Shown here in pieces: positions 13,169 to 26,512 of a stretch of 64,000 bases of DNA; within the stretch, counting starts at the first letter, position 1; every line of letters begins with the position of its first letter. A model generated the notes under the pieces. The model was not told where the DNA came from. It saw only the letters and a program-made list of their open reading frames with translations, and did no database searches. A program made the position numbers and the translations under genes. This stretch comes from Rhinopithecus roxellana (Eukaryota; Chordata; Mammalia; Primates; Cercopithecidae): NCBI RefSeq assembly GCF_007565055.1, contig NW_022141546.1, positions 62,001-126,000 on the forward strand, read 5' to 3'.

Positions 13169-16100
13169 TCAATTCCCACCGATGAGGGAGAACATGCAGT
13201 GTTTGGTTTTCTGTTCTTGCGATAGTTTGCAGAGAATGATGGTTTCCAGCTGCATCCATGTCCCTACAAACGACACGAACTCAATCTTCTTTATGGCTGT
13301 ATAGTATTCCATGCTGTATATGTGCCACATTTTCTTAATCCAGTCAGTCACTGATGGAATTTTGGGTTGATTCCATGTCTTTGCTATTGTGAATAGTGTC
13401 ACAATAAACGTACGTGTGCATGTGTCTTTATAGCAGCATGATTTATAATCCTTTGGGTATATACCCAGTAACGGGATGGCTGGGTCATAGGGTACTTCTA
13501 GTTCTAGATCCTTGAGGAATAGCCATACTGTATTCCACAATGTTTGAACCAGTTTACAGTCCCACCAACAGTGTAAAGTGTTCCTATTTCTCCACATCCT
13601 CTCCAGCACCTGTTGTTTCTTGACTTTAATGATTGCCATTATAACTGGTGTGAGATGGTATCTCATTGTGGTTTTGATTTGCATTTCTCTGATGTCCAGT
13701 GATGAGCATTTTTTCATGTGTCTGTTGGCTGAATGCATGTCTTCTTTTGAGATATGTTTGTTCATATCATTTGCTCACTTTTTGATAGGGTTGTTTGTTT
13801 TCTTCTTGTAAATTTGTTTGAGTTCTTTGTAGATTCTGGATATTAGCCCTTTGTCAGATGAGTAGATTGCAAAAGTTTTCTCCCATTCTCTAGGTTGCCT
13901 GTTCACTCTGAGGGTCGTTTATTTCGCTGTGCAGAAGCTTTTTAGTTTAACTAGATCCCATTTGTCAATTTTGGCTTTTCTTGCCGTTGCTTTTAGTGTT
14001 TACACATGAAGTCCTTGCCCATGCCTATGTCCTGAATTGTATTACCTAGGTTTTCTTCTCGGGTTTTTATGGTATTAGATCTAACATTTAAGTCTCTAAT
14101 CCATCTTAAATTAATTCTTGTATAAGGAGTAAGGAAAGGATCCAGTTTCAGCTTTCTACTAATGGCTAGCCAATTTTCCCAGCACCATTTATTAAATAGG
14201 GAATGCTTTCCCCATTTCTTGTTTTTCTCAGGTTTGTCAAAGATCAGATGGCTGTAGCTGTGTGGCATTATTTCTGAGGGCTCTGTTCTGTGCCACTGGT
14301 CAATTACTCTGTTTGGTACCAGTACCATGCTGTTTTTGTTACTGTAGCCTTGTAGTATAGTTTGAAGTCAGGTAGAGTGATGCCTCCAGCTTTGTTCTTT
14401 TGACTTAGGATTGTCTTGGCAATGCAGGCTCTTTTTTGGTTCCATATGAACTTTAAAGCAGTTTTTTTCCAATTCTGTGAAGAAACTCATTGGTAGCTTG
14501 ATGCGAATGGCATTGAATCTATAAATAACCTTGGGCAGTATGGTCATTTTCACGATATTGATTCTTCCTATCCATGAGCATGGTATGTTCTTCCATTTGT
14601 TAGTGTCCTCTTTTATTTCACTGAGCATTGGTTTGTAGTTCTCCTTGAAGAGGTCCTTTACATCCTTGTAAGTTGGATTCCTAGGTATTTTATTCTCTTT
14701 TGAAGCAATTGTGAATGGAAGTTCATTCATGATTTGGCTCTCTGTTTGTCTGTTACTTTTGTATAAGAATTCTTGTGATTTTTGCATATTAATTTTGTTT
14801 TCTGAGACTTTGCTGAAGTTGTTTATCAGCTTAAGGAGATTTGCGCTGAAACGATGGGGTTTCCTAAATATACAATCAGGTCATCTCTAAACAGGGACAA
14901 TTTGGCTTCTTCTTTTCCTAACTGAATGCCCTTTATTTCTTTCTCTTGCCTGAATGCCCTAGCCAGAACTTCCAACACTAATTTGATAAGGATTGGTAAG
15001 AGAGTGCATCCCTGTCTTGTGACAGTTTTCAAAGGGAATGCTCCAGTTTTTGCCCATTCAGTATGATATTGGCTGTGGATTTGTCATAAACAGCTCTTAT
15101 TATTTGAGATACGTTCCATCAATACCGAATTTATTGAGAGTTTTTAGCATGAAGGGCTGTTGAATTTTGTCAAAGGCCTTCTCTGCATCTCTTGAGATAA
15201 CCATGTGGTTTTTGTCTTTGGTTCTGTTTATATGCTGGATAACGTTTACTGATTTGCATCTGTTGAACCACCCTTGCATCCCAGGGATGAAGCCCACTTA
15301 ATCATGGTGGATAAGCTTTTTGATGTGCTGCTGGATTCGGTTTGCCAATATTTCATTGAGGGTTTTTGCATCGAGGTTCATCAGGGATATTAGTCTAAAA
15401 TTCTCTTTTTTGTTGTGTCTCTGCCAGGCTTTGGTATCAGGATGATGTTGGCCTCATAAAATGAGTTAGGGAGGATTGCCTCTTTTTCTATTTATTGGAA
15501 TAGTTTCAGAAGGAATGGTACCAGCTCTTCCTTGTACCTGCGGCAGAATTCGGCTGTGAATCTGTCTGGTCCTGGACTTTTTTTGGTTAGTAGGCTATTA
15601 ATTATTGCCTCAATTTCAGAACCCGCTATTGGTCTATTCAGGGATTCAACTTCTTCCTGGTTTAGTCTTGGGAGAGTGTAAGTGTCTAGGAAATTATCCC
15701 TTTCTTCTAGGTTTTCTAGTTTATTTGTGTAGGGATGTTTACAGTATTGTCTGATGGTAGTTTGTATTTCTGTGGGGTCGGTGGTGATATTCCCTTTATC
15801 ATTTTTTATTGCATCTATTTTATTCTTCTCTCTTTTCTTCTTTATTAGTCTTACTAGTGGTCTATCAATTTTGTTGATCTTTTCAAAACAACAGCTCCTG
15901 GATTCATTGATTTTTTGGAGGCTTTTTCGTGTCTCTATCTCCTTCACTTCTGCTCTAATCTTTGTTATTTCTTGCCTTCTGCTAGATTTTGAATGTGTTT
16001 GCTCTTGTTTCTCTAGCTCTTTTAATTGTGATGTTAGAGTGTCAATTTTAGATCTTTAAAGCTTTCTCTTGTGGGCATTTAGTGTTAGAAATTTCCCTTT

Positions 16101-16963
16101 ACACACTGCTTTAAATGTGTTCCAAAGATTCTGGTATGTTGTATCTGTGTTCTCATTGGTTTCAAAGAACATCTTTATTTCTGCCTTCATTTCCTTATGT
16201 ACCCAGTAGTAATTCAGGAGCAGGTTGTTCAGTTTCCATGTAGTTAAGCGGTTTTGATTGATTTTCTTAGTCCTGAGTTCTAGTGTGATTGCACTGTTGT
16301 CTGAGAGACAGTTTATTACAATTTCTGTTCTTTTACACTTGCTGAGGAGGGCTTTATTTCCAACTATGTGGTCAATTTTGGAAGAAATGTGATGTGGTGC
16401 TGAGAAGAATGTATATTCTGTTGATTTGGGGTGGAGAGTTCTGCAGATGTCTATTGGTGCAGAGCTGAGTCCAGCTCCTGAATATCCTTGTTAACTTTCT
16501 CATGGATCTGTCTAATGTTGACAGTGGGGTGTTAAAGTCTCCCATTATTATTGTATAAGTATCTTTGTAAGTCTCTAAGGACTTGCTTTATGAATCCGGG
16601 TGCTCCTGTATTGGGCGCATATATATTTAGGATAGTTAGCTCTTCTTGTTGAATTGATCCCTTTACCATTATGTAATGACCTTCTTTGTCTCTTTTGATC
16701 TTTGATGGTTTAAAGTCTGTTTTATCAGAGACTACGATTGTAACCGCTGCTTTTTTCTTTTCTTCATTAGCTTGGTAGATCTTCCTCCATCCCTTTATTT
16801 TGGGCCTATATGTGTCTCTGCATGTGAGATGGGTCTCCTGAATACAGCAAACTGATGGGTCTTGACTTTTTATCTAATTTTCCAGTCTGTGTCTTTTAAT
16901 TGGACCATTTAGTCCATTTATATTTACGTTTAATGTTGTTATGTGTGAACTTGATCATGTCAT
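13169..16963 (-). pseudogene. L1 ORF2 remnant (endonuclease-reverse transcriptase)
   Basis: In a live element, ORF2p nicks target DNA with an APE-type endonuclease and copies L1 RNA by target-primed reverse transcription. Here homologous open pieces lie in several frames on the minus strand: 15,947-15,492 (fingers region), 15,297-15,100, 15,032-14,826, 14,787-14,368, 14,328-13,993 and 13,765-13,169 (Cys-rich C-terminus). The start codon at 16,963 is followed by TGA at codon 3. The endonuclease third has no long open frame. The RT active-site motif at 14,891-14,880 reads FRDD: both aspartates remain, but the residue before them is Arg where the other copy in this window has Ala. Certainly inactive. 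Confidence 0.93.
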
Positions 16964-16990
16964 TGTGATATTAGCTGGTTATTTTGCTCG

Positions 16991-17933
16991 TTAGTTGATG
17001 CAGTTTCTGGTGGTGACAAAATCTCTAAGCATTTGCTTGTCTGTAAAGGATTTTATTTCTCCTTCACTTATGAAGCTTAGTTTTTCTGGATATGAAATTC
17101 TGGGTTTAAAATTCTTTTCTTTAAGGATGTTGAATATTGGCCCCCACTCTCTTCTGGCTTGTAGAGTTTCTGCCGAGAGATCTGCTGTTAGTCTGATGGG
17201 CTTCTCTTTGTGTGTAACCCGACCTTTCTCTCTGGCTGCCCTTAACATTTTTTCCTTCATTTCAACTTTGCTGAATCTGACAATTATTTGTCTTGGAGTT
17301 GCTCTTCTCGAGGAGTATCTTTGTGGTGTTCTTTTTATTTCCTGAATGTGAATGTTGGCCTGCCTTACTAGGTTGGGGAAGTTCTCCTGGATGATATCTT
17401 GCAGAGTGCTTTCCAACTTGGTTCCATTTCCCCCCCCACTTTCAGGCACAGCAATCAGATGTAGATTTGATCTTTTCACTTAATCCCATATTTCTTGGAG
17501 TCTTTGTTCATTACTTTTTCCTTTTGTTCTCTAGACTTCTCTTCTCACTTCATTTCATTCATTTGATCTTCAATCATTGATACTCTTTCTTCCAGTTGAT
17601 CGAGTCTGTTACTGAAGCTTGTGCATTTGTCACGTATTTCTTCTGTCATGGTTTTTATCTCTGTCAGTTCGTTTATGGCCTTCTCTGCATTGATTATTCT
17701 AGTTATCCATTCTTTCATTCGTTTTACAAGATTTTTAGTTCTTTGCACTGGGTACATAGTTCCTCCTTTACCTCTGAGAAGTTTGATCTTCTGAAGCCTT
17801 CTCCTCTCAACTCATCAAAGTCATTCTCCATCCAGCTTTGATCCGTTGCTGGTGATGAGCTGTGTTCCATTGGAGGGAGAGATGTGCTCTTATTTTTTGA
17901 ATTTCCAGCTTTTTGGCCCTGCTTTTTCCCCAT
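16991..17933 (-). pseudogene. L1 ORF1 remnant (RNA-binding coiled-coil protein)
   Basis: In live L1, ORF1p is a trimeric RNA chaperone that coats L1 RNA. The minus strand holds three pieces: an N-terminal piece from the ATG at 17,933 to about 17,724 beginning MGKKQGQKAGN, an acidic/basic heptad-rich coiled-coil piece at 17,757-17,545, and the RRM plus C-terminal domain at 17,479-16,991, including a CTD stretch rich in basic residues (RAAREKGRVTHK). The pieces are out of frame with one another, so frameshifts or stops separate them. Near the 3' end FVTT is followed directly by RNCIN, whereas the other copy in this window has about 30 more residues there, which indicates an internal deletion. 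Confidence 0.92.
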
Positions 17934-18358
17934 CTTTGTGGTTTTATCTGCCTTTGGTCTTTGATGCTGGTGACGTACTGATGGGGTTTTGGTGTGCGTG
18001 TACTTTCTGTTTAATTTTCCTTCTAACAGTCAGGACCCTCAGCTGTAGGTCTGTTGGAGATTGCTTGACGTCCACTCCAGACCCTGTTTGCCTGGGTATC
18101 AGCCAACAGAGGCTGCAGAAGATAGAATATTGTTGAACAGTGAGTGCTGCTGTCTGATTCTTACTTTGGAAGCTTCATCTCAGGGGTGTACTCTGCCGTG
18201 TGAGGTGTGAGGTGTTAGTCTGAACCTAGTGGGGGATGTCTCCCAGTTCGACTACTCAGGATTCAGGGACCCACTTGAGCAGACAGTCTGTCCATTCTCA
18301 GATCTCAACCTCCTGCTGGGAGATCCACCAATCTCATCAAAGCTGTCAGAGGGCTGTC
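17934..18358 (-). other. L1 5'UTR remnant (truncated)
   Basis: About 425 bp upstream of the ORF1 start of the antisense L1. It matches, in reverse complement, the ORF1-proximal part of the 5'UTR of the full-length L1 at 34.5-35.5 kb, including the segment TCCAACAGACCTACAGCTGA. The outer part of the 5'UTR, which carries the YY1-site promoter in intact elements, is absent, so the element has no recognisable promoter of its own. Confidence 0.85.
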
Positions 18359-21300
18359 AGGATTCTCTTCATGGAGCAGTTTGGTAGCACTGCTTTTGGG
18401 TAATCTGAGAAGGGATACTTTGGATTGCAATGAAGCCTATGGTGACAAGGGAAAATCCTCCGATAAAAACTAGAAAGAAGCTTTCTGAGAAACTTCTTTC
18501 TGATGTGTGAAATCATCTCACAGAGTTACATGTTTCTATTCATGGAGCAGTGTGCTAACATTGTTTTCGTGTAATCTGCAAAGGGATATTTGAGAGTGCA
18601 TTGAGGCCTAGGGTGACAAAGGAAATATCATCAGATAAAAACTAGAAAGAAACTTTCTGAGGAACTGCTTTGTGATGTGTGAATTCATCTCACAAGGTTG
18701 CACCATTCTTTTCATTGAGCAGATTGCTAACATGTTTTTCTTGGAATCTGCAATGGGATACTCCGGATCACTTTGAGGCCTATGGTGAGAAAGGAAACAT
18801 TCTCAGATTAAAACTAGAAAGAAGCTTTCTGAGAAACAGCTTTGTGATGTGTGAATTCATCTCACTGACTTAGACAATTCATTTCATGGTGCAGTTTGGT
18901 AGCACTCTTTTTGGGGAATCTGAGAAGGGATATTTTGGTTTGCATTGAAGATTATGGTGACAAAGGAAATATCATCCCATAAAAACTAAAAAGAAGCTTT
19001 CTGAGAAACTGCTTTGTGATGTGTGAATTCATCTCACTGACTTAGACGATTCTTTTCATGGTGCAGTTTGGTAGCACTCTTTTTGAGGAATCTGAGAAGG
19101 GATATTTTGGATTGCATTGAAGACTATGGTGACAAAGGAAATATCATCCCATAAAAACTAAAAAGAAGCTTTCTGAGAAACTGCTTTGTGATGTGTGAAT
19201 TCATCTCACAAACTTACATTGTTCTTTTCATTTTTATGGGATCTGCAATGGAATATTTGGGAGCTCTTTGAAGCGTATGGTGACAAAGGGAATATCCTCA
19301 GATAAAAACCAGAAGAAACCCTGTGTGAAACTTCTTTGTAATGTGTGAATTCATCTCACAGAGATACATCTGTCATTTCAAGGAGCAGTTTGCTAACACT
19401 GTTTTCGTGGAATCTGTAAGAGGAAATTTGGGAGCGTATTATGCCTATTGCGAAAAAGGAAATATCCTCCTAAGAATACTAGAAAGAAGCTTTCTGAGAA
19501 ACTGCTTTGTGATGTGTGACTACATCTCAAAGTGTTACAGCATTATTTCCATCGAGCAGTTTGCTAACACTGTTTTCCTGGAATCCGCAGTAGGATTCTG
19601 GGAGCATATCAAAGCCTACGGTGACAAAGGAAATCTCCTCAGATAACAACTAGAAAGAAGTTTTCTGAGAAACTACTTTGTGATGTGTGAAATCATCTCA
19701 CAAAGTTACAGGATTCTCTTCATGGAGCAATTTGGTAGAACGGCTTTTGGGGAATCTGAGAAGGAATATTTTGGATCACAATGAAGCCTATGGTGACAGG
19801 GAAATATCCTCCGATAAATACTAGAAAGAAGCTTTCTGAGAAACTTCTTTGTGATGTGTGAAATCATCTTCCAGAGTTACACGTTTATATTTATGGAGCA
19901 GTGTGCTAACGTTGTTTTCATGGAATCTGCAAAGGGATATTTGAGAGTGCATTGAGACCTATGGAGACAAAGGAAATATCATCAGATAAAAACTAGGAAG
20001 AAACTTTCTGGGGAACTGCTTTGTGGTGTGTGAATTCATTGCACACAGTTACACCATTCTTTTCATTGAGCAGTTTGCTAACACGTTTTTCTTGGAATCT
20101 GCAATGGGATATTCAGGATCACTTTGAGGCCTATCGTGAAAAAGGGAATATTCTCAGAATAATATTAGAAAGAAGCTTTCTGAGAAATAGCTTTGTGATG
20201 TGTGAATTCATCTCACTGACTTAGACGATTATTTTCATGGAGCAGTTTCATAGCACTCTTTTTGGGGAATCTGAGAAGGGATATTTTGGATTGCATTGAA
20301 GCCTATGGTGACAATGGAAATAACCTCAGATAAAAACGAAAATGAGGCTTTCTGAGAAATTGCTTTGTAATGTGTGAGTTCATCAAACAGCATTACACCG
20401 TCCTTTTCAATGAGCAGTTTGCTAACACTGTTTTCTTGCTATCTGCAATGGGATATTTGGGAGTGCATTGAAGCCTATGGTAACAAAGGAAATATCCTCC
20501 GATAAAAACTAGAAAGAAGCTTTCTGAGAAACTTCTTTGTGATGTGTGAAGTCATGTCACAGAGTTACACGATGATATTCATGGAGCAGTTAGCTAACTT
20601 TTTTCGGTGGAAACTGCAAAGGGATATTTGAGAGTGCATTGAGGCTTATGGTGACAAAGGAAATATCCTCAGACAAAAAGTAGAAAGAAACTTTCTGAGA
20701 AACCGCTTTGTGATGTGTGAATTTGTCTCACATAGTTACACAGTTCTTTTCATTGTACCATTTGTTAAAACGTTTATCTTGGAATCTGCAATGGGATATT
20801 CGGGATCGCTTTGAGGCCTATGGTGAAAAAGTAAATATTCACTGATAAAAACTAGAAAGAAGCTTTCTGAGAAACAGTTTTGTGATGTGTAAATTCATCT
20901 CCCTGCATTACATGATTCTTTTCATGGAGCAGTTTGGTAGCACTATTTTTAGGGAGTCTGTGAAGGGATATTTTGGAACACTCTGAAGACTATGGTGACA
21001 AAGGAAATATCCTCACGTAAAAACTAGGAAGAAGTTTTCTGAGAAACTGCTTTGTGATGTGTGAATGCATCTCAAAGAGTTACAGCATTATTTTCATGGA
21101 GCAGTTTGCTAACACAGTTTTCCTGGAATCGGCAGTAGGATATTCAGAGCGCATTGAAGCCTATGGTGAAAATGCAAATATCCCCAGATAGCAAATAGAA
21201 AGACGCTTTCTGAGAAACCACTTTGTGTTGTCTTAATTCATCTCACAGAGTTTCAGGATTCTCTTCCTGGAGCAGCTTGGTAGCGCTGGTTTTGGGGAAT

Positions 21301-21755
21301 CTGAGAAGGGATAGATTAGATCACAATTAAGCCTGTGATGACAAAGGAAATATCCTCTGATAAAAACTAGAAAGAAGCTTTCTGATAACTTCTTTGTGGT
21401 GCTTGAAATCACCTCACAGAGTTACACGTTTCTCTTTATGGAGCAGTTTGACAACATTGTCTTCATGGAATCTGCAATGGGATACTTGGAAGTGCATTGA
21501 GGCCTAAGGTGACAACTTAAATATCCTCAGATAAAAAATAGGAAGAAGCTTTATGAGAAACCGTTTTGTGCTATGTGATTTCATCTCACACAGTTACACC
21601 ATCCTTTTCATTGAGCAGTTTGCTAACATTGTTTTCTTGGAGTCTGAAAAGGAATATTTGAGAATGCATTGAGGCCAATGGTGACAAAGGAAATATCCTC
21701 AGATAAAAATCAGAAAGAAACTTTCTGAGAAGCTGCTTTCTGATGTGTGAATTCA
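18359..21755 (+). repeat. Alpha satellite, forward (layer II, continued)
   Basis: About 20 monomers resuming inside a monomer with AGGATTCTCTTCATGGAGCA directly after the L1. The same classes as 4-13 kb recur. Two markers show a tandem 8-monomer unit of 1,351 bp: the variant CAGTGTGCTAAC at 18,548 and 19,899, and GATCACTTTGAGG at 18,766 and 20,117. One monomer near 19,225 has lost about 30 bp. Toward 21,755 the monomers shift to the classes of the next layer. Confidence 0.95.
18841..19184 (+). repeat. Tandem duplication of a single 172-bp alpha monomer
   Basis: Two successive monomers (GTGTGAATTC at 18,849 and 19,021, period 172) are nearly identical. They share private variants not seen in most neighbours: CTGACTTAGAC in place of the usual gagttacac segment, CATGGTGCAG, and ATCATCCCATAAAAACTAAA. 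Adjacent monomers elsewhere differ far more, so this is a recent single-monomer slippage or unequal exchange. The CTGACTTAGAC variant also occurs at about 20,215, in the next HOR copy. Confidence 0.85.
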
Positions 21756-24700
21756 TCTCACACAGTTACACCTTAGTCTTCATGAAGCAGTTTGCTAACA
21801 CTGTTTTGGTGGAATCTGCAAAGTGATATTTGGGAGCATATTGCAGCCTGTTGTGAGAAAGGAAATATCCTCAGATGAAAATTAGAAAGAAGCTTTCTGA
21901 GAAATTGCTTTCTGATGTGTGAATTCAGCTCACTGCGATACACCTGTATTTCATGGAGCCGTTTGCTAGCCCTGTATTTGTGGAATCTGAGAATTGATAT
22001 TTCGGATCACTTTGAAGATTATACGATCAAAGGAACTATCCTCAGACAAAAACCAGAATGAAGCTTTCTGAGAAACTGCTCTGTGATGAGAGAATTCATC
22101 TCACAGAGTTACACATGTATTTCATGGAGCCGTTTGCTAGCACTGTTTTTGTGGAATCTGAGAGGTTATCTTTTGGATCTCTATGAGGACGCCTGGGACA
22201 AAGGAATTATCCTCAGATAAAAACCAGAAAGAAGCTTTCTGATAAACTGCTTTATGATGCGTGAATTCATCTAACAAAGTTACAACACTCTTTCATGGAG
22301 AACTTTGCTAGCACTATTTTTGAGGCATCTCAGAAGTGATATTTTGGATATCATTGAATCCCATTGTGAATAATGAAATATCCTCAGATAAAACTTGGAG
22401 AGAAGTGTTCTCAGAAACTGCTTTGTGGTGTGTGAATTCACTTCACAGAGGTACATTACTGCTATCATTGAGAAGTTTGCTAACACTGTTTTCACAGAAT
22501 TAACAATGAGATATATGGGAGTGCATTGAGAACTGAAATATCCTCAGATAAAAACTAGAAAGAAGCTTTCTGAGAAACTTATTTGTGATGTGTGAATTCA
22601 TCTCACAGAATTACACCTTCCTCTTCATGAAGCAGTTTGCTAACACTGTTTTTGTGGAATCTGAAAAGTGATGTTTAGGAGCGCATTGAGGACTATGGTG
22701 AAAAAGGATATATCCTCAGATGAAAACTGGAAAGAAGCGTTCTGAGAAACTGCATTGTGTTGAGTAAATGCAACTCACAGAGTTACACTTTCCTTTTCAT
22801 TGATCAGTTTGCAAACACTGTTTTCTTGAAATCTGCAAAGTGATATCTCTTAACGCACTGAAGCTTACAGAGACAAAGGAAATAACCAGAGATAAAAATG
22901 AGAAAGAAGCTTTCTGAGAAACTGCTCTGTGATGTGTGAATTTATCTCACAGAGTTACACTTTTCTCTCCATGAAGCAGTTTGCTAACACTGTTTTCGTG
23001 TAATCTGCAAACTGATCTTTCGGAGAGCATTTAGGCCTATGGTGAAAAAGGAAACATCCTCAGATGAAAAGTAGAAAGAAGCTTTGTGAGAAACTGATTT
23101 GTGATGTGTGAATTCATCTCATAGAGTTGCACTTTCATTTCATGGGGCAGTCTGTTACCACTGTTTTTGGGGAATCTGAGAAGGGATATTTTGGATCACT
23201 ATGAAGACCATAGAGACAAAGGAACTATCCTCACATAAAAATCAGAAAGAAGCTTTCTGAGAAACTGCTTTGTGATGTGTGAATTCATCTAACAGAGTTA
23301 CACCACTATATCGTGGAGCCGTTTGCTAGCACTGATTTTGTGGATTCTGAGAACTGATATTTCGAATTGGTTTGTAGAGTATAAGGACAAAGGAAATGTC
23401 GTCAGATAAAAACCAGAAAGAAGCTTTCTGAGAAACTGCTTTGTAATGTGTGTATTCATTTCACAGAATTACACCACTCTTTCACGGAGGAGTTTGCTAC
23501 CACTGTTTTTGTGGAATCTCAGAAGAGATATCTTGGATATTGTTTAATCTAATGGGGAATAATGAAATATACTCAGACAAAAAATGGAGAGTAGCGTTCT
23601 CTGAAACTGCTTTGTAGTGTGTGAATTCACCTCACAGAGTTACACTACTGCTTTCATTGAGATGTTTACTAACACTCTTTTCACAGTATCTGCAATGATA
23701 TATACGGGAGTTCATTGAGAACTGAAATATCCTCAGGTAAAAATGAGAAAGAAGCTTTTGACAATCTTCCTTGTGATGTGTGAATTCATTTCACAGACAT
23801 ACACCTTTCTCTTCATGAAGCAGTTTGCTAACACAGTTTTCGTGGAATCTGCAAAGTGATATTCTGTAGCGCATTGAGGGCTATGGTGAAAAATAATGTG
23901 TTCTCAGATGAAAACTGGAAAGAAGCGTTCTGAGAAACTGCATTGTGATGTGAGAATGCAACTTACAGAGTTACACATGTATTTCGTGAAACCGTTTGGT
24001 AACACTGTTTTTGTGGATTCTGAGAACTGAGATATTGGATTGGTTTAAAGAGTATAAGGACAAAGGAAATATCCTCAGAGAAAAAACAGAATGAAGATTT
24101 CTGTGCAACTACTTTGTGATATGTGAATTCAATTCAGAGAGTTTCACCACTCTTTCATGGAGGTTTTTGCTAGCCCTGTTTTTGTGGAATCTCAGAAGTG
24201 ATATCTTGGATATCGATGAATCCCATGGTGAAAAATGAACTATCCTCAGATAAAAACTGCAATGAAGCCTTCTCAGAAACTGCTTTGTTGTGGGTGAATT
24301 CAGATCACAGAGTGACATCTTTGTTTTCATTGGGAAGTTTGCTAACAGTTTTTTCACAGAATCTGCAATGAGACACCTGGGGGTGCTTTGAGACCAGAAG
24401 TAGCCCCAGCTGAAAAAAGAAAGAAGCTTTCTGAGAAACTGCTTTGTGGTGTGTGAATTCAACTCACTGAGTTACACCTGTATTACATGGAGGCGTTTAC
24501 TAGCCCTGTTTATGTGGAATCTGAGAACTGATATTTCGGATCGCTTTGAAGACTATACATCCAAGGGAAATATCCTCAGATAAAAACCAGAATGAAGCCT
24601 TTGGAGAATCTGCTCTGTGATGTGTGAATTGATCTCATAGAGTTACACCTTTCTCTTCATGAAGCAGTTTGCTAACACTGTTTTCGAGAAATCTGCAACA

Positions 24701-26512
24701 TGATATTTGGGAGCCCATTGAGGGCTATGGTGAAAAAGAATATATCCTCAGATGAAAACTGGAAATAAGCGTTCTGAGAAACTGCAATGTGATGTGTGAA
24801 TGCAACTCAGAGTTACACTTTTCTTTTCATCGATCAGTTTGCCAACACTGTTTTCTTGAAATCTAGAAGGGGATATTTCTTAGTGCAATGTAGCTTATGA
24901 AGACAAAGGAAATATCCTCAGATAAAAACTGGAGAGAAGCTTTCAGAGGAAGTGCTTTGTGATGTGTGAATTCATCTCTCAGAGTTACACTTTTCTCTCC
25001 ATGAAGCAGTTTATTAACACTGTTTTTGTGGAATCGGCAAAGTAGTATTTGGGAGTGCACTGAGGCCTATGGTGAAGAAGGAAATATCCTCACATGAAAA
25101 CTAGAAAGAAGCTTTCTGAGGAATTGCTATCTGATGTGTGAATTCATCTCACAGAGTTACACTTTCAATTCATGGAGCAGTCTGTAACCACTGTCTTTGG
25201 GGACTCTGAGAAGGGACATTTTGATCACATTGAGGCCTGCGCTGAGAAAGGAAATATCCTCAATTAAAAACGTGAAAGGAGCATTCTGAAAAACTTCTTT
25301 GCGATGGTTTAATTCACCTCACAGGGTTACACCTTAGTCTTTATAAAGCAGTTTGCTATCACTCTTTTCGTGTATTCTTCAAAGTGATATTTGGGAGTGC
25401 ATCAACGTCTGTGGTGAAAACGAAATATCCTCAGATGAAAATTGAAAAGAAGCTTTCTGAGAAATTGCTTTTTGATGTGTGAATTCAACTCACAGAGTTA
25501 CACCTGTATTTCATGGAGCCGTTTGCTAGCTCTGTTTTGAGGAATCTGAGAACTAATATTGCGGATAGCTTTGAAGACTATACCACCAAAGGAAATATCC
25601 TCAGACAAAAACCAGAATGCAACTTTCTGAGAAACTGCTTTGTGATGTGTGAATTCATCTCAGAAAGTTACACATGTATTTCATAGAGCTATTTTGCTAG
25701 CACTGTTTTTGTGGAATCTCAGAAGTGATATTTTGGATAGTTTTGAAAACTCCTCCGACACAGGAAATATCCTCAGATAAAAACCAAAAAGAAGCTTTCT
25801 GAGAAACTGCTTTATGATGCATGAATTCATCTCACAAAGCTACACCATTCTTTCATGCAGGAGTTTGCTACCACTATTTTTGAGCAATCTCATAAGTGAT
25901 ATTTTGGATATCATTGAATCACATGGTGCCCAATGAAATATCTTCACATAAAATCTGGAGAGAACCCATCTCAGAAATTGCCTTGTGGTGTGTTAATTTA
26001 CCTCACAGAGTTACACTTTTGCTTTCATTCAGGTGTTTGCTAACACTGATTTCACAGAATCTGCAATGAGATATATGGGAATGCATTTAGAACTGAAATA
26101 TCGTCAGATAAAACGAGAAAGAAGCTTTCTGAGAAACTTCTTTGTGATGTGTGAATTCATCTCAGACTTACACCATTCCCTTCATGAAGCAGTTTGCTAA
26201 CACTGTTTTTCTGGAATCTACAAAGTGGTATTTGGGAGCACATTGAGGGCTATGGGGGAAAAGGATATATCCTCAGATGAAAACTGGAAAGAAGCATTCT
26301 GAGAAACTGTATTGTGATGTGTGAATGCAACTCACAGAGTTACACGTTTCTCTTCAGTGATCAGTTTGCCAACACTGTTTTCTTGAAATCTGCAAGGAGA
26401 TATTTCTTAGCACAATGAAGCTTACAGAAACAAAGGAAATATCCTCCAATAAAAACGAGAAAGAAGCTTTCTGAGAAACTGCTTCATGATGCGTGAAATC
26501 ATCTCACAATGT
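21756..26512 (+). repeat. Alpha satellite, forward (layer III monomer classes)
   Basis: About 28 monomers of a distinct set of classes. One has GAGCCGTTTGCTAGC with TTTGAAGACTATAC. One has CATGGAGGAGTTTGCTA with GATATCATTGAATC. One is shortened, with GCATTGAGAACTGAAATATCC (22,525; 23,710; 26,090). One has TGATCAGTTTGC with TTGAAATCTGCAA. One has GGGGCAGTCTGTTACCACTG. The shortened class recurs about 1,180 bp apart (22,525 to 23,710), about seven monomers, suggesting an irregular 7-monomer HOR. The Alu at 26,526 sits inside one of these monomers. Confidence 0.94.

Larger units (their letters stand above)
12942..18358 (-). mobile_element. L1 (LINE-1) retrotransposon, antisense, 5'-truncated and decayed
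   Basis: The element reads on the minus strand. Its 3' end is at the left, with a poly-T run at 12,942-12,949 followed by the complement of the L1 3' terminus (TACTTTAAGTTCTAGGGTAC). The right end stops in the L1 5'UTR near the complement of the 'ctgacagctttga' segment. Length is about 5.4 kb against about 6.2 kb for the intact L1 at 34.5 kb. ORF2 and ORF1 are both recognisable and both broken. No target-site duplication is visible. The right joint carries a few extra bases (a second GGCTGTCAG), and about 35 bp of the host monomer is missing, suggesting an imperfect insertion or a later deletion. It is more decayed than the 34.5 kb copy, so probably older. Confidence 0.95.

Noticed and set aside
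12990..13811. Open frames on the plus strand over the antisense L1
   Set aside because: These are complements of L1 ORF2 and 3'UTR sequence.
17406..17445. Run of C residues (CCCCCCCC at about 17,432) as a G-quadruplex or regulatory site
   Set aside because: It lies inside the decayed L1 ORF1 and looks like slippage in a homopolymer; there are not enough separate G-runs for a convincing quadruplex.
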